A stretch of 64,000 nt of DNA from JAHBXL01 sp964409775. Its GTDB lineage: Bacteria; Planctomycetota; Phycisphaerae; Phycisphaerales; UBA1924. Under the pieces are notes generated by a model. That model made no database searches. It was not told the DNA's origin and saw nothing but the letters and a program-made list of their open reading frames with translations. The position numbers and the translations under genes are program-made. The stretch lies in contig CAYPEI010000018.1 of the NCBI GenBank assembly GCA_964409775.1, positions 16,870 to 80,869 of the forward strand. The letters run 5' to 3'. Of this stretch, positions 38,062 through 46,893 are shown one piece after another (within the stretch, counting starts at the first letter, position 1; each line of letters begins with the position of its first letter).

Positions 38062-40239
38062 ATGAGCGACGGGCCGTCCAACCTGCTCGACGCGGCGCGG
38101 TGGTACCTCGCGCGCGGCTACGCGCCGATCCCCGTGCCCGCGGGGACGAAGGTGCCCGTGCTCAAGGGCTGGACGGACCTGCGCCTGTCCGACGCCGAGC
38201 TGCCCCAGCACTTCAACGGCACTGGGAACATCGGCGTGCTGCTCGGCGAGCCGAGCGGATGGCTCGTGGACGTCGACCTGGACTGCGAGGAGGCGGTGGC
38301 GCTCGCGCCGGCGTTCTTGCCGCCGACGGGCGCGACATCGGGGCGGCCTGGCAAGCCCTCGTCGCACTGGTGGTACATCTGCGAGGGGGCGAAGACCCGC
38401 AAGCACCAGGACCCGGCGTCGAAGAAGATGATCGTCGAACTGCGCAGCACCGGCGCTCAGACGGTCGTCGGCCCGAGTATGCACCCCAGCGGGGAGCTGT
38501 ACGACCCGCTCGAGGGCGAGCCCGCCGTGGTCGATGCCGAGACGCTCGGCGCGGCGGTCGCGGCGTTGGCCGAGGCGGTGACGAGGCTGCGTCATGGCGA
38601 TGCACCCCCACAGGAACGACCGGCTTCCCGGCGCGCAGTGCCGCGCCCCGCTCCCGCTCCAGACACCGTCCTGCGACGTGCCGAGGCGTACCTCGACCGC
38701 ATCCCACCGGCGATCTCCGGCTCGGGCGGGCACAGCCAGACCTACGCAGCTGCCACCGCGATGGTGCACGGGTTCGGGCTCGACGCGGAGACGGCGTTCG
38801 GGTTGCTGTGGGACCGGTACAACCCGCGCTGCCAGCCGCCGTGGTCGGAGAAGGAGCTGCGGCACAAGGTTGGCGACGCGGCGAGCAAGCCGCACGACCG
38901 CCCGCACGGGTGGTTGCGCGACGCCGGGCCCGCTGAAGCAAGCGATGTGGACCTCTCGGGATTTGATCCCGAGCGCCGGCGTGTTCCCGGCGAGCGTCCC
39001 CGCTCCGAGCGCCCGGCCGACCCCGGCGCGTTCCCCGATCACCTGCTCCGTGTGCCGGGCTTCATCGAGCAGGTCATGGCGCACAACCTGGCGACTGCCA
39101 CGCGGCCGCAGCCGGTCCTGGCGCTCGCGGCCGCGATCTGTCTGCAGGCCGTCCTCGCGGCCCGCAAGGTGCGCGACGAGCGCGGCAACCGGACCAACGT
39201 CTACTGCGTAGGCGTCGCGCCCTCCGGCGCGGGCAAGGACAACGCCCGCAAGGTCAACAAGAACATCCTCTTCGCCGCCGACATGGTGGAGCACGAGGGG
39301 AACGAGGACCTGGCGTCGGACGCCGGGCTGGTCACCGCCGTCGAGGCCGAGCCGGCGATCCTGTTCCAGATCGACGAGTTCGGGCGCTTCCTCCGCACCA
39401 TCGGCGATCCGAAGAAGGCCCCGCACCTGTTCAACGTGCTGACGGCGCTGATGAAGCTTTATTCCAGCGCCGACACCGTGTTCCGGGGCAAGGCGTATGC
39501 CGACAAGAAGCGGAACAAGGTGGTCGATCAGCCGTGCGTGAGCGTCTATGGCACGACCGTGCCGGAACACTTCTTCGAGTCGCTCACCGCCGACAGCCTC
39601 AGCGACGGGTTCATCGCCAGGCTGCTGGTGTTCGAGTCGGCCGAGACGCCGGCGCGGCAGCGCGCCCGGGCGACGGGCGTTCCCGATACGCTCAAGCAGG
39701 CAGCCGAGTGGTGGGGAACGTTCGAGCCCGGTGGCAACCTGTCCCATGAGCACCCTCAGCCGATCGTGATCGAGACCACGCCGGAAGCGGGCGCGGTGTT
39801 CGACGCGCTCGCCGCGATGGTGGACGCCGAGCTCGCCAAGCCCGACGAGTCGGGCCGATCGCTGTGGGCACGAGCCGAGGAGAAGGCCTGCCGGCTCGCC
39901 CTGATCTACGCGTGCTCGGCGAACGCCCAGAAGCCGGTCATCGACGAGAACGCCGCCCGCTGGGCGTGCGACCTGTCGTCATACCTGACGCGCCGAATGC
40001 TCTACATCGCCCACGAGTGGGTCGCCGACGGTGTGTTCGATGCCCGACAAAAGCGCGTGGTCCGGGTGGTGCGCAAGGCGGGTGGAAAGATCTCCCGGAG
40101 TGAACTCTGCCGCAAGACGCAGTGGCTGACGCAGCGGGAGCGGCAGGAAGTGATCGACAACCTCTTGGAAACGCAGCAGTTGCGGCAGGAGCAGGAATCC
40201 TCCTCGACGCGGCCGAAGGTGGTGTATGCGCTGCCCTGA
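38062..40239 (+). CDS. Bifunctional primase-polymerase with DUF3987 helicase domain
   Basis: A 725-residue replication protein. N-terminal PrimPol domain: D70-V-D72-L-D74 (the catalytic DxD), HWWYICEGAKTRKHQ, and VELRSTGAQTVVGPSMHPSG with the conserved S/H. A PriCT-like linker at about 205-280 (AISGSGGHSQTYAAATAMVHG) follows. The C-terminal half is DUF3987: Walker A APSGAGKD near residue 388, FQIDEFGRFLRTIG, and VYGTTVPEHFF. The end has a small winged helix (KISRSELCRKTQWLTQRERQ). The protein would prime and unwind phage DNA; an iteron-like repeat follows directly, a plausible origin. Confidence 0.9.
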   Translation: MSDGPSNLLDAARWYLARGYAPIPVPAGTKVPVLKGWTDLRLSDAELPQHFNGTGNIGVLLGEPSGWLVDVDLDCEEAVALAPAFLPPTGATSGRPGKPSSHWWYICEGAKTRKHQDPASKKMIVELRSTGAQTVVGPSMHPSGELYDPLEGEPAVVDAETLGAAVAALAEAVTRLRHGDAPPQERPASRRAVPRPAPAPDTVLRRAEAYLDRIPPAISGSGGHSQTYAAATAMVHGFGLDAETAFGLLWDRYNPRCQPPWSEKELRHKVGDAASKPHDRPHGWLRDAGPAEASDVDLSGFDPERRRVPGERPRSERPADPGAFPDHLLRVPGFIEQVMAHNLATATRPQPVLALAAAICLQAVLAARKVRDERGNRTNVYCVGVAPSGAGKDNARKVNKNILFAADMVEHEGNEDLASDAGLVTAVEAEPAILFQIDEFGRFLRTIGDPKKAPHLFNVLTALMKLYSSADTVFRGKAYADKKRNKVVDQPCVSVYGTTVPEHFFESLTADSLSDGFIARLLVFESAETPARQRARATGVPDTLKQAAEWWGTFEPGGNLSHEHPQPIVIETTPEAGAVFDALAAMVDAELAKPDESGRSLWARAEEKACRLALIYACSANAQKPVIDENAARWACDLSSYLTRRMLYIAHEWVADGVFDARQKRVVRVVRKAGGKISRSELCRKTQWLTQRERQEVIDNLLETQQLRQEQESSSTRPKVVYALP

Positions 40240-40799
40240 ACCGAATCTTTCAATCTTTCACCTATTCACCGCGCGCGCACGCGGAGCGCGTACGCGCGGG
40301 CACGGACATGGGCGTAAGGGAGGTATTGAAAGATTGAAAGATCTCTCTCTTTCATCATGTACTTCCCCCCTCTCGCTCCGCCGCGCCCATGCAGGTCGCG
40401 TGCCAGGTCGCGCCTACCACGAGCCCAACAGCCGGAAGCCAAACGGCGGGGGTGAGGGGGTCGGTAGGTACTTCCCGGGCCAGGCGGCGAAGAGACGCCC
40501 GCGGGAACAGCCGCGCTTGGCGACAGAGTTTGTTTTGCCCGTCCGGGCGCGGGGCGGGCGACTGGCGGGGTTGGTACGCGGCCCCGCCAAGAACGCGACG
40601 TGGGCCAACGTGGGCAAACCCGTGGCCAACGGGCGCGGCCCGTAACGGGCGAGACTCGGGGCGCTGAGCGCCCCCGGACGGGCCTGTTGCCCGAGCGATC
40701 CAACCAGCAATCCAGCGATCCCCGGACCCGTCGGCATGTGCCGCGGGCCATGACGCCCCTCACGCGCGGCGCACGCCGCGCGCCTGAACGGAGATCGCC
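40240..40799 (+). other. Intergenic region after primase with iteron-like inverted repeat
   Basis: 560 bp without a supportable gene. It opens with the inverted repeat at 40245-40342, then a C/T- and purine-rich tract, then very GC-rich DNA. An open frame at 40226-40645 has Arg/Gly/Pro-rich composition and no motifs. GTG 40800 of the methyltransferase has GGAG close upstream. The stretch is a good candidate for a phage replication origin. Confidence 0.5.
40245..40342. repeat. 16-bp inverted repeat of tandem 8-mers, candidate phage origin
   Basis: ATCTTTCAATCTTTCA (40245-40260) is an exact reverse complement of TGAAAGATTGAAAGAT (40327-40342). Each arm is two tandem copies of an 8-bp unit, so there are four iteron-like copies around a 66-bp centre rich in alternating CG/GC dinucleotides. 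AT-rich iterons in a GC-rich genome just after a primase-helicase gene fit an initiator-binding or unwinding site; this is inference. Confidence 0.55.
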
Positions 40800-42170
40800 G
40801 TGAACATCGAGATGCTCCCCATCAGCGCGGTCAAGGAGTACGACCGCAACCCTCGCACCATCAACGACGCCGCAATCGATGCGGTTGCCAAGTCGATCGA
40901 GACCTTCGGCTTCAAGATCCCGATCCTGATCGACGGTGACGGCGTCATCATCGCCGGGCACACACGGCTGCGCGCCGCGCGAAAGCTCGGGCTGAAGGAA
41001 GTGCCGACCATCCGCGCGACGGACCTGACGCCGGACCAGGTCAAGGCGCTGCGCATCGCCGACAACAAGGTCGCGTCCCTGACCTCGTGGGACATGGAAC
41101 TCCTCCCCATCGAGCTCGCCGATCTGAAGGGCGTGGATTTCGACCTCGCTGTGCTCGGGTTCAGCGCCGAGGACCTCGCGGCGATCATGGCCCCGGCTGG
41201 GAACGACGGTCTGACCGACCCGGACGATGTCCCCGCGCCGCCCGACGCCGCGACGACCGTGCCCGGCGACATCTGGGTGCTCGGCAACCACCGCCTGATG
41301 TGCGGCGACTCATCGAAGCCCGAAGACCTAGACCGGCTGCTGGATGGCCAGCCGATCCATCTCGTGAACACCGATCCGCCGTACAACGTGAAGGTCGAGC
41401 CGCGATCGAATAACGCGATCGTCGCAGGGCTGAGTTCGTTCGCGCTGCCGGGCAAGGCCGACCAGCACGATCAGCAGAGCGCCGACCTCAACCGCTACCC
41501 CGAGAAGAGCCGCGCGACGCACAAGAAGCTCCGGGCCAAGGACCGGCCGCTCGCCAACGACTTCGTGTCCGACGATGAGTTCGACCGGCTGCTCGCGGCG
41601 TGGTTCGGAAACATCACCCGCGTGCTGATCCCCGGCGGCACGTTCTACATCTGGGGCGGCTACGCCAACTGCGGGAACTACCCGCCCGTGCTCAAGCGCT
41701 GCGAGCTCTACTTCGCGCAAGCGATCATCTGGATCAAGGAGCACCCGGTCCTGACCCGCAAGGACTTCATGGGCAACCACGAGTGGTGCTTCTACGGCTG
41801 GAAGGAAGGCGCAGCGCACCGGTTCTTCGGTCCCGCGAATGTGCCGGATACGTGGTCGATCAAGAAGGTGAACCCGCAGAGCATGGTCCACCTCACCGAG
41901 AAGCCCGTCGAACTCGCGCGACGGGCTATTGAGTTCTCGTCTCGCCCCGGCGAGAACGTGCTCGACCTCTTCGGGGGCTCAGGCTCGACGCTCATCGGCG
42001 CGGAAATGACCGGGCGGCGGGCGTTCCTCATGGAACTCGATGCGCTCTACTGCGATGTGATCGTGCAGCGCTGGGAGAAGTTCACAGGCCGCAAGGCGGA
42101 GCGGCTTCTCGCGAAGGGTGTGGCCGAAGAGAAAGCCGCGACGATCGTCGCGGCTGGGAGCAAGGCGTGA
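40800..42170 (+). CDS. ParB-like domain fused to DNA methyltransferase
   Basis: A 456-residue fusion. N-terminal ParB/sulfiredoxin-like domain (about 1-100): RNPRTINDAAIDAVAKSIET, then GVIIAGHTRLRAARKLG, with the GHTR nucleotide motif. The C-terminal domain is an N6-adenine/N4-cytosine type methylase: DPPY at residues 192-195, LIPGGTFYIWGGY, HLTEKPVELARRAIEF and the SAM-binding NVLDLFGGSGSTLIGAE. The start is a GTG with GGAG upstream. Such phage fusions probably modify phage DNA to evade host restriction. No cognate restriction enzyme is adjacent, so an orphan methylase is likely. Confidence 0.92.
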   Translation: MNIEMLPISAVKEYDRNPRTINDAAIDAVAKSIETFGFKIPILIDGDGVIIAGHTRLRAARKLGLKEVPTIRATDLTPDQVKALRIADNKVASLTSWDMELLPIELADLKGVDFDLAVLGFSAEDLAAIMAPAGNDGLTDPDDVPAPPDAATTVPGDIWVLGNHRLMCGDSSKPEDLDRLLDGQPIHLVNTDPPYNVKVEPRSNNAIVAGLSSFALPGKADQHDQQSADLNRYPEKSRATHKKLRAKDRPLANDFVSDDEFDRLLAAWFGNITRVLIPGGTFYIWGGYANCGNYPPVLKRCELYFAQAIIWIKEHPVLTRKDFMGNHEWCFYGWKEGAAHRFFGPANVPDTWSIKKVNPQSMVHLTEKPVELARRAIEFSSRPGENVLDLFGGSGSTLIGAEMTGRRAFLMELDALYCDVIVQRWEKFTGRKAERLLAKGVAEEKAATIVAAGSKA

Positions 42171-42178
42171 TGACCGTC

Positions 42179-42427
42179 TCACTCGTCGAGGCTGGGCAGC
42201 GGGCCGTCGGTGGCTTCGTCCCACTCAAGGGCGTATCGCTCGGCGATGTCCTCAAGGTCGTGCTCGGTCAGGTACTCGCCCGTCTTGCGCTCTTGGCAGG
42301 CGGCGACGGCCCGCGCCAGGTCCGTCCATTCCTCGAGGGTGAGCATCTGGTCCTGCCGCGCGCCGAGGAGGTAGAGGGCGGCCTGCAGCACGTCGTCGAG
42401 TTGGGCTTGGGTCGGCGTGGCAGGCAT
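42179..42427 (-). CDS. Small hypothetical phage protein (reverse strand)
   Basis: An 82-residue acidic, helical protein without known family: QLDDVLQAALYLLGARQDQM, LTLEEWTDLARAVAACQERK, HDLEDIAERYALEW. It is the last of five small genes on the reverse strand between the methyltransferase and terminase, ending 8 bp from the methyltransferase stop in tail-to-tail fashion. No function can be assigned. Confidence 0.65.
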   Translation of the reverse strand: MPATPTQAQLDDVLQAALYLLGARQDQMLTLEEWTDLARAVAACQERKTGEYLTEHDLEDIAERYALEWDEATDGPLPSLDE

Positions 42428-42430
42428 GGC

Positions 42431-42886
42431 TCAGGCCCCCTTCCCCGCGACGAAGACGCCGCGTTCATGCTTCTTGAACCGGGCGGCGGTGCCCTTGGCG
42501 GCGATCTCGCGGATGATGGCGGCGTAGAGCGTGGCCTCCGGCGTCTTGCCGCCGGGGCTCGTCCACAGACCCTTCGCCTCCATCGCGGCGATCATCTCCT
42601 TAGCCCGCATCGGTACCTCGCTCATGGCGAGCACCTGCGCCGCCGCGTCAAGGGCGCTGACGCGCTTGGGCTTGGCCTCCTTCGCGGGCTTCGGGGCCTT
42701 GGGCGTCTTGCCGCCCTTGACCTTGGCGGGCGTCGCCTCGTCGGGCTTGCCCTCCAGACGGTTCTTGATCTCGGCGAGCGCGGCTTTGCGGAGGCGGTCG
42801 GTCTTGGCCGCTCCCTCGGCGCGGGAAGCGCTCTTGGACATCTTGGGGGTGCGGGGCTTCGCGGCTTTCTTGGTCTTCGTACTCAT
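42431..42886 (-). CDS. HARE-HTH (HB1/ASXL-type) winged-helix protein
   Basis: A 151-residue basic protein. The N-terminal 70 residues are Lys/Ala/Pro-rich, like a nucleoid-binding tail. The C-terminal part, SALDAAAQVLAMSEVPMRAK then MIAAMEAKGLWTSPGGKTPE and ATLYAAIIREIAAKGTAARF, matches the HARE-HTH winged helix, which binds modified or non-B DNA in proposals. The ATG at 42886 has TGGAG upstream and was preferred over the 42916 start. It ends 3 bp before the next small gene. Presumably a phage DNA-binding or chromatin-like protein. Confidence 0.78.
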   Translation of the reverse strand: MSTKTKKAAKPRTPKMSKSASRAEGAAKTDRLRKAALAEIKNRLEGKPDEATPAKVKGGKTPKAPKPAKEAKPKRVSALDAAAQVLAMSEVPMRAKEMIAAMEAKGLWTSPGGKTPEATLYAAIIREIAAKGTAARFKKHERGVFVAGKGA

Positions 42887-42973
42887 GATCATCTCCAGAA
42901 CGGTGGTGCGGAACACCGCCGCACGTTGCGGCGGGGAAGCGTGGCCGTCGCGGTTCCCCGCGACGCCGCGTGG

Positions 42974-43258
42974 TCAGCAGCCAGCGATGCGCTCGATCTC
43001 GTTGAGGACGTCGTGGACCATCGAGTTGGTGGCGGCTGCCTGTCCCCGGCGGTCCCGCCCGTAGACGTGCTTGGCCACCTCAGCGGCCTTCGCGTAGCGG
43101 GCCTCGCGGCTCTCGTCGCGGCGAAACTCGGCGATGACCTTGTCGAAGCGGCCTTGAGCGCGGCTCATGCGCACGACGCTGGCGGTCGCGCCCTCGGCCG
43201 TGGCTCGCACCGTGATGTCTTCCTCGCTGCCCTCGATGACGATGTGCTTGATCTTCAT
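42974..43258 (-). CDS. Small hypothetical phage protein (reverse strand)
   Basis: A 94-residue protein: N-terminal beta strands (KIKHIVIEGSEEDITVRATA) then a basic helical half (AQGRFDKVIAEFRRDESREA, VAKHVYGRDRRGQ) ending in NEIERIAGC. No family is recognised. It belongs to the five-gene reverse-strand block; the mixed strand-helix pattern and basic helix suggest a nucleic-acid-binding or inhibitor-type small protein, but this is weak. Confidence 0.62.
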   Translation of the reverse strand: MKIKHIVIEGSEEDITVRATAEGATASVVRMSRAQGRFDKVIAEFRRDESREARYAKAAEVAKHVYGRDRRGQAAATNSMVHDVLNEIERIAGC

Positions 43259-43279
43259 GGCGCGTCTCCGTGGCGGGGG

Positions 43280-43546
43280 TTACTCGGCGTCGTTCAGGAA
43301 GGTCTCAACGTGCTCGGGGTCCATGTTGCTGAGGAACCCAACCAGGTCGATCAGGTCGCTGCGGACCTTCCCGAGGCTTCCCGCGAAGCCCCAGTTGCGC
43401 GGATCGGCCTTGGCCTGCTCGGCGTGCTTGTCGAGTTCCATCTGCAGGACGTCCATCAGGCGGGCGATGTCGTTCCGGCGGGCGGCGTAGCTCTCGGCGG
43501 CGGTCGGTTCGGGCTTGCGGTTGTGCTTGCGTGCGTTCATGTTCAT
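43280..43546 (-). CDS. Small hypothetical phage protein (reverse strand)
   Basis: An 88-residue, mainly helical protein: SYAARRNDIARLMDVLQMEL, then FAGSLGKVRSDLIDLVGFLS, ending in the acidic EHVETFLNDAE. No family is recognised. The helix length and charge spacing suggest a coiled-coil dimer. It lies 21 bp upstream of the previous small gene in the same direction. Confidence 0.62.
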   Translation of the reverse strand: MNMNARKHNRKPEPTAAESYAARRNDIARLMDVLQMELDKHAEQAKADPRNWGFAGSLGKVRSDLIDLVGFLSNMDPEHVETFLNDAE

Positions 43547-43600
43547 GCTCCTATGCGTTTTGCTGGTCCCTTGAAGAACGAGGCCCGCATTTCGCGGGCT

Positions 43601-43921
43601 TCAGGCGGTCGGCAGTTCGGGATTGCGAGGGCTTGTCGGGGCCTCTTCGCGTGCGGCCTCGCGGACCGCGTCGCTTCGCCCTTGGCGGTATCCGGTGTGC
43701 AGGCCTTCGCGGTACCCGGCCTCGAAGGCGTGGCGGACAAGATCCCGGATCGACCACACCGGAATCTCGTGGAAGTCGAGGCTGTCGCTCTTGCGCGTCT
43801 CAAGCGTTGCGAGCAGGAGCTCGACCTTTGCCCATTCCATCTCGGCGTCGAGGGCCTTCTGCTTGCTGATCCCGTCGAGGCTCGGCTTGGTGTTCTTCTT
43901 GGCGTTCTGCGGGGCGTTCAT
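43601..43921 (-). CDS. Small hypothetical phage protein (reverse strand)
   Basis: A 106-residue protein starting at ATG 43921 (GGAG nine bases upstream); the longer frame to 44059 has poor composition. LDAEMEWAKVELLLATLETR is helical, then a compact segment VWSIRDLVRHAFEAGYREGL and HTGYRQGRSDAVREAAREEA. The WSIRDLVRHAFEAGYREG part resembles small phage proteins of unknown role. It is the first gene of the reverse block, divergent from the terminase operon across 158 bp, so the block promoter should lie in 43922-44079. Confidence 0.62.
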   Translation of the reverse strand: MNAPQNAKKNTKPSLDGISKQKALDAEMEWAKVELLLATLETRKSDSLDFHEIPVWSIRDLVRHAFEAGYREGLHTGYRQGRSDAVREAAREEAPTSPRNPELPTA

Positions 43922-44079
43922 CGTCGTGGTCTCCGTCGCGGGCTTCCGACCCGCGTTGTGACACATGAAGCCATGACATCCGCCACCAGGCAAGGCAAAC
44001 CGCAGCGGTTTCGCCGTCAATCCGCGACATGTGGGCAAGTCCGCCGCCCATGTGGGCAACTGTGCGCTGGAGGTCCGAG

Positions 44080-44319
44080 ATGACTCCCGAACACGCGCCT
44101 AGTTCCGCGCATGGGCAGGGAATGTCCCGGCTCGATCCCGCCGCGCTGGGCGTCGCGGATGCGGCACGGGTGTTGACACGGATGGGCGGGAAGCCCGTCA
44201 CCGAGGAGATGCTCCGCGCCGACATCGACGCGGGCGCACCGACAAACGCGAACGGCACGCTCAACCTCGTCCATTACGCCGCGTGGCTGGTGAAGGAGAT
44301 GAACGCCGGTGGCAATTGA
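44080..44319 (+). CDS. Small protein before terminase, candidate terminase small subunit
   Basis: A 79-residue protein. ATG 44080 has GGAGG six bases upstream. The core, GVADAARVLTRMGGKPVTEE then MLRADIDAGAPTNANGTLNL, looks like a helical DNA-recognition domain in which the second part resembles excisionase/HTH-type wing sequences. Its position directly before the large terminase and the 11-bp overlap suggest the DNA-binding small subunit of packaging, but the length is short (TerS is usually over 100 residues). Confidence in the gene is higher than in that role. Confidence 0.6.
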   Translation: MTPEHAPSSAHGQGMSRLDPAALGVADAARVLTRMGGKPVTEEMLRADIDAGAPTNANGTLNLVHYAAWLVKEMNAGGN

Positions 44320-46594
44320 CCCGCGCCAACTCAAGCCCAGTGAACTCGCGCGGCTGCTCAACAGCACGCCGCTGGGTGAAGTGATCAGCGAGCGGCAGCT
44401 CCACCGGCACCGCACGCGCGCGGGCTTCCGCGTAGCGGCGGATGGCGACGCGGGTAAGGTCGATCTACTTCGCTACGTCGCCTGGCTGGTGACAACGCGG
44501 CACGAGGCGCTGGCCGAAGCAGCCCGCACACCCGAGGGGCTCACGGGTTACGAGGCGATGAAGGAGCGGGCCCGGCTCCGCAACGCGATGCTGTCGCTGT
44601 CGGGACGGGACATCGGCACCCTGCCGACCGTAGTTGACCCCTCGCGGCGTTCCAGGGCCGCAAAGGACTTTCGGTACTTCTGCGAGACGTACTTCGGTCA
44701 GACGTTCCACCTGAAATGGTCCGACGACCATCTGAAGGTCATCGCCAAGATCGAGCAGGCGGTGCTCGAGGGCGGGCTGTTCGCGATGGCGATGCCGCGC
44801 GGCTCGGGCAAGACCAGCCTGTGCGAGGTCGCGTGCCTGTGGGCGATGCTCTATGGGCACCGCGAGTTCGTGGCGCTGATCGGCTCGGACGAAGAGCACG
44901 CGGCTGGCATGCTCGAGTCGATTAAGGCGGAGCTGGAGAACAGCGAGATCCTCGGGGCCGACTTCCCGGAGGTATGCCATCCGATCCGTTCGCTCGAAGG
45001 CATCCACCAGCGGGCGTCAGGCCAGCTGCACCAGGGCAAGCAGACCCACATCGGCTGGACGGCACGGGAGATCGTGCTGCCCACGATCTCGGGCTCGATC
45101 GCGTCGGGCGCGATCATTCGAGTCGCGGGCATCACCGGCCGCATCCGCGGCATGAAGCACAAGCGCGTGGATGGCGTGAGCGTTCGTCCGTCGCTCGTGC
45201 TGATCGACGACCCGCAGACCGACGAGAGTGCTCGTTCGCCGTCTCAGTGCGCGAATCGCGAGCGGATCCTCGCCGGCGCGATCCTGGGCCTGGCGGGGCC
45301 GGGCCAGAAGATCGCAGGCCTCATGACGCTGACCGTCGTGCGCCCGGATGACCTGGCCGACCGCATTCTCGACCGCGACAAGCACCCGCAGTGGCAAGGC
45401 GAGCGGACGAAGATGGTGTACTCGTTCCCCCAAGCGGATCGTCTGTGGGCTGAGTATGCCCGGCTTCGTGCGGAGGGGCTGAAGGCGGACCGGGGCGGAG
45501 CGGAGGCGACCGCGCTATACAAGGCCCAACGCGCGGAGATGGACGCCGGTGCGGTGATCGCCTGGCCTGAGCGCTTCAACCACGACGAGCTGTCGGCGGT
45601 TCAGCACGCGATGAACCTGCGGCTGCAGAATGAGGCGGCGTTCTTCGCCGAGTACCAGAACGAGCCCCTCCCGGAGGTAGAGGTCGCCGACGATCTGCTC
45701 AGCGCCGACCAGATCGCGGCGAAGGTGAACGGCCATGCCCGCGGGCGTGTGCCGCTGGGGTGCTCGCACCTGACGATGTTCGTGGACGTGCAGGGGAAGG
45801 CCCTGTTCTATCTCGTGGCGGCATGGGAGGACGACTTCACGGGGCACATCATCGACTACGGGACCGAACCGGACCAGAAACAGGCGTACTTCACGCTCCG
45901 CGATATCAAGCGAACGCTCGGCTCTGCGTCGCCCCGCGCCGGCGTCGAGGGCGCGATCTACGGCGGCCTGGAGCGACTGCTCGAGGCGACCGTGGCCCGC
46001 GAGTGGCGGCGCGACGACGGCGCGATGGTGCGCATCGACCGCTGCCTCATCGACGCCAACTGGGGTTCGTCGACGGACGTGGTCTACCAGTTCTGCCGCC
46101 AGAGCCCGCACGCGAGCGTACTCACGCCCAGCCACGGTCGGTACGTGGGTGCCAGCAGTCTTCCCTTCAGCGACTACAAGCGCAAGCGCGGCGAGCGGGT
46201 CGGGCTCAACTGGCGAGTCCCGGTGGTCACGGGGAAGCGTGCGGTGCGGCACGTGCTCTTCGATACGAACTTCTGGAAGTCGTTCGTGCATGCGCGGCTC
46301 GCCGTGCCGATGGGCGATCCGGGCGGGCTGTCGCTCTTCGGCCACAAGCCCGAGCACCACCGGCTCCTGGCCGAGCACCTGACCAGCGAGTACCGGGTGC
46401 GGACCGAAGGCCGGGGCCGCACCGTCGACGAGTGGAAGCTTCGCGTCGATGGGCTCGACAACCACTGGCTGGACGGGCTGGTCGGCTGCGCGGTTGCAGC
46501 GTCGATGCAGGGGGCGGTGCTGTTCGGGACCGACCAGAAGGTGATGGCTCGTCCCCGGCTGAAACTCTCGGCGTTGAAGGAGCGGGCGCGATGA
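44309..46594 (+). CDS. Phage terminase large subunit, GpA-like
   Basis: A 761-residue DNA-packaging motor and nuclease. Start GTG 44309. The first 100 residues repeat the style of the preceding gene (LARLLNSTPLGEVISERQLH, DLLRYVAWLV), an HTH-like recognition segment that may replace a separate small subunit. ATPase: Walker A P163-RGSGKT with K168, Walker B LVLIDDPQTDE. Nuclease: FVDVQGKALFYLVAAW, DANWGSSTDVV and LDNHWLDGLVG supply acidic metal ligands. The layout matches the lambda GpA family. It overlaps the next zinc-ribbon gene by ATGA. Confidence 0.92.
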   Translation: MAIDPRQLKPSELARLLNSTPLGEVISERQLHRHRTRAGFRVAADGDAGKVDLLRYVAWLVTTRHEALAEAARTPEGLTGYEAMKERARLRNAMLSLSGRDIGTLPTVVDPSRRSRAAKDFRYFCETYFGQTFHLKWSDDHLKVIAKIEQAVLEGGLFAMAMPRGSGKTSLCEVACLWAMLYGHREFVALIGSDEEHAAGMLESIKAELENSEILGADFPEVCHPIRSLEGIHQRASGQLHQGKQTHIGWTAREIVLPTISGSIASGAIIRVAGITGRIRGMKHKRVDGVSVRPSLVLIDDPQTDESARSPSQCANRERILAGAILGLAGPGQKIAGLMTLTVVRPDDLADRILDRDKHPQWQGERTKMVYSFPQADRLWAEYARLRAEGLKADRGGAEATALYKAQRAEMDAGAVIAWPERFNHDELSAVQHAMNLRLQNEAAFFAEYQNEPLPEVEVADDLLSADQIAAKVNGHARGRVPLGCSHLTMFVDVQGKALFYLVAAWEDDFTGHIIDYGTEPDQKQAYFTLRDIKRTLGSASPRAGVEGAIYGGLERLLEATVAREWRRDDGAMVRIDRCLIDANWGSSTDVVYQFCRQSPHASVLTPSHGRYVGASSLPFSDYKRKRGERVGLNWRVPVVTGKRAVRHVLFDTNFWKSFVHARLAVPMGDPGGLSLFGHKPEHHRLLAEHLTSEYRVRTEGRGRTVDEWKLRVDGLDNHWLDGLVGCAVAASMQGAVLFGTDQKVMARPRLKLSALKERAR

Positions 46595-46773
46595 CGACGA
46601 AGCCGCCGCCGAAGCAGGATGCAAAGCCAAGAGGACTCGTCTGCCCGACCTGCGGGTGCCGGCATTTCGAGGTGGTCTACACCCGCGCTACCCCGATTGG
46701 CACGATCCGCCGCCGGCGGGAGTGTCGCCACTGCGGGCGACGCGTGACCACGAGCGAACGCATTGGAGCATGA
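46591..46773 (+). CDS. Small zinc-ribbon protein
   Basis: A 60-residue protein with a four-Cys ribbon: CPTCGCRHFEVVY and RRRECRHCGRRVTTSERIG, the spacing and TTSER ending of NrdR-type zinc ribbons. It begins with a short basic tail. It is coupled by ATGA to the terminase and may bind DNA or regulate late genes; phage ogr-like activators are similar in size but usually have a different Cys pattern. Role not known. Confidence 0.75.
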   Translation: MTTKPPPKQDAKPRGLVCPTCGCRHFEVVYTRATPIGTIRRRRECRHCGRRVTTSERIGA

Positions 46774-46893
46774 GCGGCGCACCGGCCCGCGCAGTGGCCG
46801 GGTTTCGATTCACGCTGCGATCGATGGCTGCCTGGGGTCTACCGGTGGAACAAACGCCAAGTTACTGCTCCGCGAGCGCCACACCCCGATCGG

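Noticed and set aside
40226..40645. 139-codon frame after the primase
   Set aside because: It runs through the inverted repeat, has Arg/Gly/Pro-rich composition and shows no motif; better read as non-coding.
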